Positions 51,833-59,458 of a stretch of DNA of 64,000 nucleotides are shown piece by piece (position 1 is the stretch's first letter; each line of letters opens with the position of its first letter). Position numbers and translations under genes: made by a program. Source of the stretch: Planctomycetota bacterium (GTDB taxonomy: Bacteria; Planctomycetota; Planctomycetia; Pirellulales; Lacipirellulaceae); the NCBI GenBank assembly GCA_024278955.1, contig JAJRSE010000002.1:186001-250000 (forward strand). Reading direction: 5' to 3'. Below the pieces are notes generated by a model that saw nothing but the letters and a program-made list of their open reading frames with translations, searched no databases and was not told the origin of the DNA.

Positions 51833-54775
51833 ATGTTTGATAATCGAAACCTAAGATTCGATCTTTTTGCACTCCTGCTATTGGCCGCTACGGCCATGCT
51901 CGGAGTTGCGCTGGCTACTTACGATCCGGCCGATCCTCCCAGCACGCTCGTCTATCCGGCCCCTACCGAGTTCCATAATTCTTGTGGACCAATCGGCGCC
52001 TACATCGCCCACTTTTTCTTTGAAAGCGTTGGCATTGCCGCTTACTACTTCGTCGCTTCGCTTGGGGCCTTGGCTGTCACCCTGCTATGGCGAGGCGAGG
52101 TTAACCAACCCGTGCTGCGCGCCGTGGGGTGGACCGCTTCGTTGGTCGCGGTTGCGACCTTGGCAACCATGACGTTGCCCAATAGCACTCCAGGCCCGGT
52201 CATCGGCGCCGGGGGGTATCTTGGCGCGATGGGTCACGCGATGCTTGAGTCGCACTTTGCTACGACCGGCGCCTACATTCTGGCATTCAGCGTCTTGCTG
52301 GCAGGCATACTGCTGGCAACCGATTATCTTATCTTCCAGCTTGCCGCCATCACGACCGTTGTTTCGGGACGGGGGATCATGTCTCTCGGCCATTTCGGGC
52401 CTGTACGAACGGCTCGCCCCGAGACCGACCTTGAAGACGAATGGAAAGAAGAGGAATCTGACGAGTACGAAGAGGAAGAAGAACCCGAGACCGGCGAAGA
52501 CGAAGAGGAGTGGGAATATGAAGAAGAGGAGGAGGAAGTTGCACCACTAAAAGTGCGTACTCCTCAATCGAAACAAGAACAAGAAGAAGAGAAACAGGAA
52601 GCCAAGAAGCCGCCTCAAGCGCTCAAGTCGAAGCTTGCTTCAGCCTTGGGAATCAATAGTAAGAAGAAATCGGAGAAGAGCGAACGCGATGAAATCATCG
52701 ATCAGCTCGAAGCGGCCGACCAGTCGCACACGCCCGATGTCGACTACGAATTGCCTCCGCTCGATCTCTTGCTCCAGTCCGACGATGTCAACTTCCAGGA
52801 CCAAGAGGTAGAAGTTCGACGCAAAGCCAAGCTACTAGAAAAAACCTTCAAAAACTTTGGCTTCAACGTCAAAGTCGTCGAAATCGAGACCGGCCCGGTT
52901 ATCGCGCAGTACGAAATCGAGCTCGAAGCCGGCTTGCGTTTGGCAAAAATCACGAACTTGTCCGACGATATCGCAATCGCTCTGCGCGTGCCCAGCGTGC
53001 GAATCGTGGCACCGATCCCAGGCAAGAACACCGTCGGCATCGAAGTGCCAAACGAAAATCGCCAATTGGTCCGCATCCGCGATGTCATTGAAGAGACCAA
53101 TGGCCGAGCGAAACGGATGAAAATCCCGATCTACCTGGGCAAAGATGTTTCGGGGAATCCAATGGCAGTCGATTTGGCATCCCTTCCACATCTGCTTATC
53201 GCCGGTCGTACGGGTACGGGTAAGAGTGTTTGCTTGAACTCGATTATCGTCTCGATTCTGATGAGTCGTGGCCCCGACGAGGTGCGGATGCTGATGATCG
53301 ATCCGAAAATGGTCGAGCTAAGCGGCTACAGCAAGCTGCCCCATCTGATGCATCCGGTCGTGACGGACATGAAAAAGGCCGAGGCAATTCTCTCGTGGGC
53401 CGTCGACAAAATGGAAGAGCGGTATCAGTTGCTTGCCCGAGCCGGCGTCCGACATTTGTCGGTCTACAATCAGCTTAGCGACGAAGAGCTGCGCGATCGG
53501 ATCAAGCCGCGAAGCGAAGCCGAATGGGAAACTATTCCTAAGTCGCTGCCCTTTGTGGTAATCGTGGCCGACGAAATTGCCGACCTGATGATGACCGCCG
53601 GCAAAGACGTCGAGCAACACATCATTCGTCTGGCTCAAAAAAGTCGTGCGGTTGGCATCCATCTCATTCTCGCAACCCAAAAACCAACGGTCGACGTCAT
53701 CACCGGCCTCATCAAATCGAACCTGCCTGCCCGTATCGCATTCCAGGTAGCAAGCCGGACCGATAGCCGGGTTGTGTTGGACGAAAACGGAGCCGACAAG
53801 CTTCTCGGCAACGGCGATATGCTGTTCCTTTCGCCTGGCACGAGCACCCTTCTGCGAGGACAAGGCACGTATCTCTCAGACGACGAAATCACGAGTGTTG
53901 TCGACTATGTGGGAACCGATGTGCCTCAGTTCGCTCAAGAGCTTATCGAACTCAAAACCAAGGACGAGGAAGAAGAGACAACGCCCGGCAAGCTTAAAAA
54001 CCGCGACGAGCTGTACGAATCGGCTGTCGACATTGTGGTCCGAGAACGACGAGGCAGCGTCTCGCTATTGCAGCGTTGCATGGGCATCGGCTACGGCCGC
54101 GCCGCCCGCTTGGTCGACTTCATGGCCGAAGACGGAATCGTCGGAGAGTACAACGGTTCGCAAGCCCGCGAGGTGTTGATCTCAGTCGAAGACTGGGAGG
54201 CAATGAGCAACGAGACCGCCGAAGAGAGCAACGACAAGGGCCCCGTCACGGCAGTAACCGTCGAACCCAAGCCGCAGCGAACCAATAAGATTATTCCCGG
54301 CACCGACGAACCAAGCGATTTGGAAGACGACCAGCTACTCGCGATTGCCGAAGTCGAAGAAGAAGCCGCAGCCAACGCACCCTGGGAAGAAGATGAAGCC
54401 GCCGAGTCGGAAGAGGCAGAGATTAAGGAAGACGTTGAGTCGGAAGAAGAGGAAGAGCTAGCAGACGACGAGGAGTGGGAAGAAGACGAAGCAGACGACG
54501 AAGAAACCGCCGAAGGCGAAGAAGAGGAAGAATGGGAATACGAAGACGAGGAGGAAGAGGGAGAAACTGAGGGAGAAACTGCGGAAGAAACCGAAGGAGC
54601 GACAGCCGAGGGCGAAGACGAAGAATGGGAGTATGAAGACGAAGAAGAGGACGAAGTCGAAGAAGAAGCGGCAGAGGACGACCCCGATTGGGAGGACCCC
54701 AAACCGACGAAATGGGAATCGGACGAGCTCGAAGAGGAGGACGAAGAAGAGGAAGAATACGTCGACAGCGCATAA
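51833..54775 (+). CDS. ftsK: DNA translocase FtsK with acidic linker and C-terminal extension
   Basis: A 980-residue FtsK. Residues 1-190 hold four hydrophobic segments for inner-membrane anchoring at the division site. An acidic linker (Glu/Asp, with Trp-Glu-Tyr) runs about 197-245. The RecA-type motor has Walker A GRTGTGKS at 458-465 and Walker B VVIVADEIADLMM. The winged-helix gamma domain (SAVDIVVRERRGSVSLLQRC, GIGYGRAARLVDFMAEDGIV) directs translocation. It is normally the end of the protein, but here about 160 highly acidic residues follow, again with EEWEYEDEEE-type motifs. The frame is open to 51749, but ATG at 51833 begins just before the first membrane segment. Confidence 0.95.
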   Translation: MFDNRNLRFDLFALLLLAATAMLGVALATYDPADPPSTLVYPAPTEFHNSCGPIGAYIAHFFFESVGIAAYYFVASLGALAVTLLWRGEVNQPVLRAVGWTASLVAVATLATMTLPNSTPGPVIGAGGYLGAMGHAMLESHFATTGAYILAFSVLLAGILLATDYLIFQLAAITTVVSGRGIMSLGHFGPVRTARPETDLEDEWKEEESDEYEEEEEPETGEDEEEWEYEEEEEEVAPLKVRTPQSKQEQEEEKQEAKKPPQALKSKLASALGINSKKKSEKSERDEIIDQLEAADQSHTPDVDYELPPLDLLLQSDDVNFQDQEVEVRRKAKLLEKTFKNFGFNVKVVEIETGPVIAQYEIELEAGLRLAKITNLSDDIAIALRVPSVRIVAPIPGKNTVGIEVPNENRQLVRIRDVIEETNGRAKRMKIPIYLGKDVSGNPMAVDLASLPHLLIAGRTGTGKSVCLNSIIVSILMSRGPDEVRMLMIDPKMVELSGYSKLPHLMHPVVTDMKKAEAILSWAVDKMEERYQLLARAGVRHLSVYNQLSDEELRDRIKPRSEAEWETIPKSLPFVVIVADEIADLMMTAGKDVEQHIIRLAQKSRAVGIHLILATQKPTVDVITGLIKSNLPARIAFQVASRTDSRVVLDENGADKLLGNGDMLFLSPGTSTLLRGQGTYLSDDEITSVVDYVGTDVPQFAQELIELKTKDEEEETTPGKLKNRDELYESAVDIVVRERRGSVSLLQRCMGIGYGRAARLVDFMAEDGIVGEYNGSQAREVLISVEDWEAMSNETAEESNDKGPVTAVTVEPKPQRTNKIIPGTDEPSDLEDDQLLAIAEVEEEAAANAPWEEDEAAESEEAEIKEDVESEEEEELADDEEWEEDEADDEETAEGEEEEEWEYEDEEEEGETEGETAEETEGATAEGEDEEWEYEDEEEDEVEEEAAEDDPDWEDPKPTKWESDELEEEDEEEEEYVDSA

Positions 54776-54882
54776 GCGAGTTCAACCGGCGTTTGACACT
54801 TTGATTGAAGCTCAGGAACCAACCTGATAGAATACAGGAGTCCAATGAAACCCCCTACTACGCTTGCAAGTGAGCCGCGATC

Positions 54883-55356
54883 ATGAATTGGTCTGATGTT
54901 TTGGCCGACCCGTGCCTGCAGGATCTGCCGTATAAAATCGAACTCAACCAGTATGGGGCGATCGTCATGACACCCGCGTCGAATCGGCATGGACATCTGC
55001 AAATAGAAATCGGTTTTCTACTGAAGACCCAGCGCCCGGAGGGCAGGACCTTATCGGAGTGCTCAGTAGACACTCCGGGTGGCGTCAAAGTTGCAGACGT
55101 TGCCTGGCTGAGCGAATCGTTTGTCGCTCAACATCGCGAGACAACGCCCTACAGTAAAGCGCCCGACCTGTGCATCGAGATCCTTTCTCCCTCCAACTCG
55201 CGTCGCGAGATGGCAGAAAAAACGCAGCTCTACTTCGACCAAGGCGCTCAGGAAGTATGGCTCTGTAGCGAAGCCGGCAAGCTGGAATTCTACACGCCTG
55301 CCGGCCAAGTCGACGCTTCGCCGCTCTTCCCCGAGTTCCCTCAAGCAATCAAGTAA
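54883..55356 (+). CDS. Uma2 family (DUF820) putative endonuclease
   Basis: A 157-residue protein of the Uma2/DUF820 PD-(D/E)xK-like fold, common in cyanobacteria and planctomycetes. Visible are IVMTPASNRHGHLQIEIGFL, the central VKVADVAWLSESFVAQHRE and the catalytic-like PDLCIEILSPSNSRREMAEK, followed by YFDQGAQEVWLCSEAGKLEF. The E-x-L-S-P-S-x-S motif is characteristic. Function is not established for the family; it may be a restriction-type or defence-related nuclease. It stands alone, 107 bases after ftsK. Confidence 0.85.
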   Translation: MNWSDVLADPCLQDLPYKIELNQYGAIVMTPASNRHGHLQIEIGFLLKTQRPEGRTLSECSVDTPGGVKVADVAWLSESFVAQHRETTPYSKAPDLCIEILSPSNSRREMAEKTQLYFDQGAQEVWLCSEAGKLEFYTPAGQVDASPLFPEFPQAIK

Positions 55357-55372
55357 CGAACAAACGGCCGTG

Positions 55373-56989
55373 CTATTTGGCTGCGACTGCTTTCTTGGGC
55401 GGATCTTGCATCATCGAATCGAGCATCGTGCCAATAAGCGCAGTCGTCTCGCCGTTCTGCCCGGCCCCTTGCCCGACGACCATCACTCGCGGAGTAATCT
55501 CGATTCCCGAGTCCCCCACGATCCGCAGCAGTTCGATTAGCGCCGCGTTGCCTGGCCCAATCTGCGTCGCAATTTGCTCGTAAGCTTTTGCCTGAGCGGC
55601 AGCTCGCAGCTCAACCGCTTCGGCTTCCGCCTTCGCTTCGATGATAATCGTTTCGCGTTTTTGCTCCGCGATTTTCACTTCGTAAGCTGCGGTAGCAAGC
55701 CGTTTTTCCTCCTCGGCTTCTTGCTCGGTTTTCGTAAGCTGCTTCTTTTGCTCGGCTGCGCGTTGTTGCTCTTTGAAAGTTTCTTGCTCTTGAAGGGCAA
55801 TTTCGCGGTCGGTTTGAGTCTTTAGCAGTGCGCCGAGTGTGTTTTCGTCACCTACGTCACCAATCCGCACGCCGGTGATGGTCACGCCAATCTTTTCCAT
55901 CTCTAACTTCAGCATTTTAAGCGACGCCGACTCTTGCGTTGATCGCTGCTGCACATAATCGAGGGCTTTGACTCCTTCGGCATTGTTGCGAAAAATGGCT
56001 CGTACTGCGGAATTCATCACCGTACGTAACCCCTCCTGGTCGTCGCCTACGACGCCGACCAAAATTGGTGCATCGCCTGGACGAACTTCATACTCGATTC
56101 TCACATCGACCGGAAACGTGAATCCATCCGAAGTGCGGACCATGATCTCTCGCTCTTCCGCGTCAGAAAGACTCGACGTTTGGTTGCCAGCACCCGGAGT
56201 CGAAGCCGCGGTATACCGTACAATTTGTTTTTGCGTTGAAATTGGCGTTACCTGAAAGGCATCGGTGTTCAGGTAGTACTGCCCTTCCAAGAGCGGCTGA
56301 CGCCAAATGCCGCGCTCGCCTTGGCTGACGAGTCGACGTGTGCCCGAATCGTCTACTTCGTCCTCAGCGAAGGTCGGTCGCTCGCCAACATTCGATTTCA
56401 CCACGCCTACAGTTGCCTTTTTAACCGTCGTGACGTCGACCATCTTTACGGTAAACAAACGAGGGTTGATCCGATAAGACCCTGGCTTGAGCACCGAAGT
56501 CTGGGGTCCTTTGTAGCCGCCTCCTTCGGTGAGGAAGAACGTGGCATTGCTTGCCATTTGGCCCACTTTCTCGGGGCTCCACTCAGGCGCATACGTGGTA
56601 TCGGGTGGTAACGGCAGGCCATCCGAGGCATTGAGCAGCCCGATGCTACCGGCTGGTATGCTTTGAATTGCCGCATACTCGACATCGTAAATGAAGGGCC
56701 AGTAACCGGGATGCCAGCCGGGCGGCAAAATTTTGGCTTGCGGACCCTTCTCGCCATTGGTCGCGATGATTTTTCCTGACGGAAGCGATTGGAAGCCCAC
56801 ATTCTTAGTGACAACGCCGATCGAGTCTTCGCCTACAAAGCGGTACGACGCAAGACCGAAAAATATCACCATCACCACGACCGCCGCGCCGACCGCCGCA
56901 AGGCGAAGCTGCAACGAACGCACTTGCGAAGCGCTCGCAATAATCAAGCCCGCCAAAACAATTCCAATAAACAAAAACAAGCCAGACAT
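55373..56989 (-). CDS. SPFH/Band 7 domain membrane protein (flotillin-like)
   Basis: A 538-residue protein with two N-terminal hydrophobic segments (GLFLFIGIVLAGLIIASAS and LAAVGAAVVVMVIFFGLAS). A Band 7/SPFH domain runs from about residue 50 to 360, with SVGVVTKNVGFQSLP-type start, TSDGFTFPVDVRIEYEVRP and VMNSAVRAIFRNNAEG. A long Gln/Glu/Lys-rich coiled coil follows (EQETFKEQQRAAEQKKQLTK), and the end holds TALIGTMLDSMMQDPPKKA. SPFH proteins form ring assemblies in membranes and control proteases or lipid domains. The partner here is unknown. Confidence 0.83.
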   Translation of the reverse strand: MSGLFLFIGIVLAGLIIASASQVRSLQLRLAAVGAAVVVMVIFFGLASYRFVGEDSIGVVTKNVGFQSLPSGKIIATNGEKGPQAKILPPGWHPGYWPFIYDVEYAAIQSIPAGSIGLLNASDGLPLPPDTTYAPEWSPEKVGQMASNATFFLTEGGGYKGPQTSVLKPGSYRINPRLFTVKMVDVTTVKKATVGVVKSNVGERPTFAEDEVDDSGTRRLVSQGERGIWRQPLLEGQYYLNTDAFQVTPISTQKQIVRYTAASTPGAGNQTSSLSDAEEREIMVRTSDGFTFPVDVRIEYEVRPGDAPILVGVVGDDQEGLRTVMNSAVRAIFRNNAEGVKALDYVQQRSTQESASLKMLKLEMEKIGVTITGVRIGDVGDENTLGALLKTQTDREIALQEQETFKEQQRAAEQKKQLTKTEQEAEEEKRLATAAYEVKIAEQKRETIIIEAKAEAEAVELRAAAQAKAYEQIATQIGPGNAALIELLRIVGDSGIEITPRVMVVGQGAGQNGETTALIGTMLDSMMQDPPKKAVAAK

Positions 56990-57421
56990 CAGGTGATTTC
57001 TCCCTCAGGAAAGATAGTTGAACGTTTCGTAGTACCGCCGGCCAAATGCCAGCCGTCTGGGGGCCGCTCTCAAAAAAACCAGCCAGGCACGCCCCTAGCA
57101 GCTTAGCTTACGCTCAGCACCGGCGTTACAGTAGCCCCAGATTACCTATTATTTCTCTGCGAAATGTCCGATATTGCCGAAAAACAAGCTCCCCGCAGGA
57201 CAACGGCAAAGTCGTGTGAAGCAAGGGATTTTAGCCACCGAGATCACCGAGGACCCCTTGTTTCTAGCACTCTGTGTCCTCGGCGATCTCGGTGGCTAAT
57301 TCCTTTAAGTACTTGTAATTGTCCTATCTGGCCCCCCTTCTCCTCGGTTGCCGCCCTGGCAGCCTCGGGTTAAACTCAGAGGCTACGAACCTTTGTAGCA
57401 ATTTTGAGTCCTGAGCCTATC
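56990..57421. other. Intergenic region between the SPFH gene and the cimA leader
   Basis: About 430 bases without a protein gene. It contains the long hairpin at 57231-57299. A smaller one pairs AGCCTC (57361-57366) with GAGGCT (57379-57384) just upstream of the leader ORF. The cimA promoter must lie in the right part. Confidence 0.5.
57231..57299. repeat. Long imperfect inverted repeat (24-base arms)
   Basis: Arm 57231-57254 (TTAGCCACCGAGATCACCG and five more bases) pairs with 57276-57299 at 23 of 24 positions across a 21-base loop. A related single arm occurs at 59366-59387 (GTCCTTGGCGATCTTGGCGG and two more). No T-run follows, so it is not a plain terminator. Confidence 0.88.
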
Positions 57422-57538
57422 ATGTCGATCGCAATTTCAAACCGACTGCCCGTGCCGCTTGGCCTCGGGGCTGTTATTGATGACGTCATGAGTGGCGCGA
57501 TTGCTATTGCCGCCATTATCGAGGGCGATCGATCTTAG
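57422..57538 (+). CDS. Putative isoleucine leader peptide of cimA
   Basis: A 38-codon ORF reads MSIAISNRLPVPLGLGAVID, then DVMSGAIAIAAIIEGDRS. Seven of 38 residues are Ile, four of them within GAIAIAAII near the end, encoded by ATT or ATC. It is followed directly by an intrinsic terminator and, 200 bases on, by cimA, an isoleucine-pathway gene. It has no strong SD and is below usual size limits, so it is likely to be missed by gene finders. A regulatory leader whose ribosome stalls on isoleucine starvation is inferred. Confidence 0.6.
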   Translation: MSIAISNRLPVPLGLGAVIDDVMSGAIAIAAIIEGDRS

Positions 57539-57600
57539 GGTTCGGAAAAGACCGATACTAACCAAGCCCTGAGGCCGACCACGGCAGCAGGGCTTTTTTT
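57461..57600 (+). promoter_or_regulatory. Transcription attenuator (antiterminator and terminator) for cimA
   Basis: GGCCTCGGGGCT (57461-57472, inside the leader ORF) can pair with AGCCCTGAGGCC (57565-57576) over 12 bp with one G-U. That second segment is also the 5' arm of the terminator, so the two structures exclude each other. The layout fits ribosome-mediated attenuation. Which state the stalled ribosome favours cannot be settled by eye. Confidence 0.6.
57564..57600 (+). terminator. Intrinsic terminator between leader ORF and cimA
   Basis: AAGCCCTG (57564-57571) pairs with CAGGGCTT (57588-57595). An inner stem GCCG/CGGC (57574-57577 with 57582-57585) closes loop ACCA, and a run of seven T follows. 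It lies ahead of cimA, so it must be read through to express the gene. Confidence 0.88.
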
Positions 57601-57750
57601 GTTTGAAAAGAGCCTCTTCCAAATGACCAAGCCAAATATTCTGTGAAACCTACCTCCTGCGTTGTTCCCGCCGTTCCGCCGTGGTTCAAAGTAACACCGT
57701 CGCATCAAAATAAATTAAAACACACCTCCACCCCCTCACCTCTATTAGCC

Positions 57751-59322
57751 ATGTCCAAAATCCAAACCTACGACACGACCCTCCGCGACGGCGCCCAAGG
57801 CGAAGGCGTCAACTTCTCGCTCGAAGACAAGCTCCTAATCGCCCGACGACTCGACTCGCTCGGCTTCGATTTTGTCGAAGGCGGCTATCCGCTTTCTAAC
57901 CCCAAAGATGCCGAGTTCTTCCAGCGACTGGCCGAGAAACCGCTTCAGCACAGCAAGGCCTGTGCCTTTGGTATGACCCGTCGCCGGGGGATGAAAGCTG
58001 CCGACGACATCGGCATGAAGTCGCTGCTCGACTCCAAGGCTCCGGTTATCACCATCGTCGGTAAAACGTCCGACTTCCACGTTACCGAGGTCCTTGGTGT
58101 TTCGCTCGAAGAAAACCTCGCCATGATCCGCGACACGGTCGCCTATCTCTCGGGCGAAGGTCGCGAAGTCATCTACGATGCCGAACACTTTTTCGATGGA
58201 TGGAAAGCCGACCCCGAGTACGCCGCCAAGACGATCCAAGCCGCTGCCGAAGCCGGGGCGTCCATTATCGTGATGTGCGACACCAACGGCGGCAGCCTCC
58301 CAGAAGAAGTGGCCGCAATCACTCGCGAAGCCAGCAGCAAAGTCGACAAACCGCTCGGAATCCATACCCACAACGATGGCGAGCTAGCGATTGCCAACAC
58401 GCTGGCGTCGATCGATGCCGGGGCCGTCCACGTACAGGGCACCATCAACGGGCTGGGCGAACGCTGCGGCAACGCCGATCTGATTTCCGTAATCGCCAAC
58501 CTGGCGCTCAAGAAAAAAGGTTACGAAGTGCTGAATGGCCACGGTGTTGAACACCTCACCGAACTTTCGCGGTACGTCTACGAAATTGCAAACATGCACT
58601 TTCGTAACGGCCAAGCCTTTGTCGGCACCAGCGCTTTCGCCCACAAGGGCGGCATGCACGTCCACGCCGTCACAAAGGTATCGTCGAGCTACGAGCATAT
58701 CGAACCCGCGTCGGTTGGTAACGAACGCCGGATTTTGGTCAGCGAGCTTTCGGGCCGATCGAACATCCTCGCCATGGCAACCAAACACAATTTACAGAAC
58801 GACAAAGAGCTGATGGCCAGCATCTTGAAGCAAGTGGTCGATCTGGAAAACCGCGGTTACCAATTCGAGGCCGCCGAGGCTTCGTTCGATCTTCTCGTGC
58901 AACGTGCCGCCGGCACCTACAAACCCCATTTCGAGTTGGTCCAGTATCAAACCAGCGTCATCAGCCGAGGCGGCCAGCCCGTCACTGAGGCAACCGTGAA
59001 ATTGCTGGTCAACGACCAACTACGTCACGAAGTGGCCGAGGGCGATGGCCCCGTCAACGCACTCGATGCGGCACTACGCAAGGCGCTCAACGGGCATTTC
59101 CCCAGCCTGAACCAAATGCAGTTGGTCGACTACAAAGTACGGGTCATCAACTCCGATGCCGCCACCGCGGCGAGCGTACGAGTCGTCATTGAAAGTCGCG
59201 ACGAAAACGACTCCTGGGGTACCGTCGGCGTCCACGAAAACGTGATCGAAGCCAGTTGGAACGCCCTGGTCGATAGCATCGAATACAAACTTTGCAAAGA
59301 ATCCACAGAACCGCGATCGTAA
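57751..59322 (+). CDS. cimA: (R)-Citramalate synthase
   Basis: A 523-residue enzyme of the isopropylmalate-synthase superfamily. It condenses pyruvate and acetyl-CoA to citramalate, the first step of the threonine-independent route to isoleucine. The DTTLRDGAQGEGVNFSLEDK motif, with GEG in place of the PGV seen in LeuA, points to CimA. GIHTHNDGELAIANTLASID and GTINGLGERCGNADLISVIA carry the metal-binding HxH and cofactor residues. FVGTSAFAHKGGMHVHAVTK is typical of both. The C-terminal about 140 residues are the LeuA-type allosteric domain (isoleucine binding). ATG at 57751 is preferred to GTG at 57643. A leader and attenuator lie upstream. Confidence 0.93.
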   Translation: MSKIQTYDTTLRDGAQGEGVNFSLEDKLLIARRLDSLGFDFVEGGYPLSNPKDAEFFQRLAEKPLQHSKACAFGMTRRRGMKAADDIGMKSLLDSKAPVITIVGKTSDFHVTEVLGVSLEENLAMIRDTVAYLSGEGREVIYDAEHFFDGWKADPEYAAKTIQAAAEAGASIIVMCDTNGGSLPEEVAAITREASSKVDKPLGIHTHNDGELAIANTLASIDAGAVHVQGTINGLGERCGNADLISVIANLALKKKGYEVLNGHGVEHLTELSRYVYEIANMHFRNGQAFVGTSAFAHKGGMHVHAVTKVSSSYEHIEPASVGNERRILVSELSGRSNILAMATKHNLQNDKELMASILKQVVDLENRGYQFEAAEASFDLLVQRAAGTYKPHFELVQYQTSVISRGGQPVTEATVKLLVNDQLRHEVAEGDGPVNALDAALRKALNGHFPSLNQMQLVDYKVRVINSDAATAASVRVVIESRDENDSWGTVGVHENVIEASWNALVDSIEYKLCKESTEPRS

Positions 59323-59458
59323 GAAGGCACGTGCTAAAGTCTTTCTTTCCTTCCGTTTTCTTGCCGTCCTTGGCGATCTTGGCGGTTCCTCTTTTCAGTT
59401 TGAGTTACTAACATGCACGGCTCGGCCATCGTCGCAACTCACCAATAGAAAACCAATC

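Noticed and set aside
54091-55002. 303-codon Ser-rich open frame opposite the ftsK tail
   Set aside because: The poly-Ser is the complement of Glu/Asp codons in the FtsK acidic tail.
59323-59458. T-box riboswitch ahead of valS
   Set aside because: No specifier loop, T-box sequence or terminator/antiterminator pair is visible in this gap.
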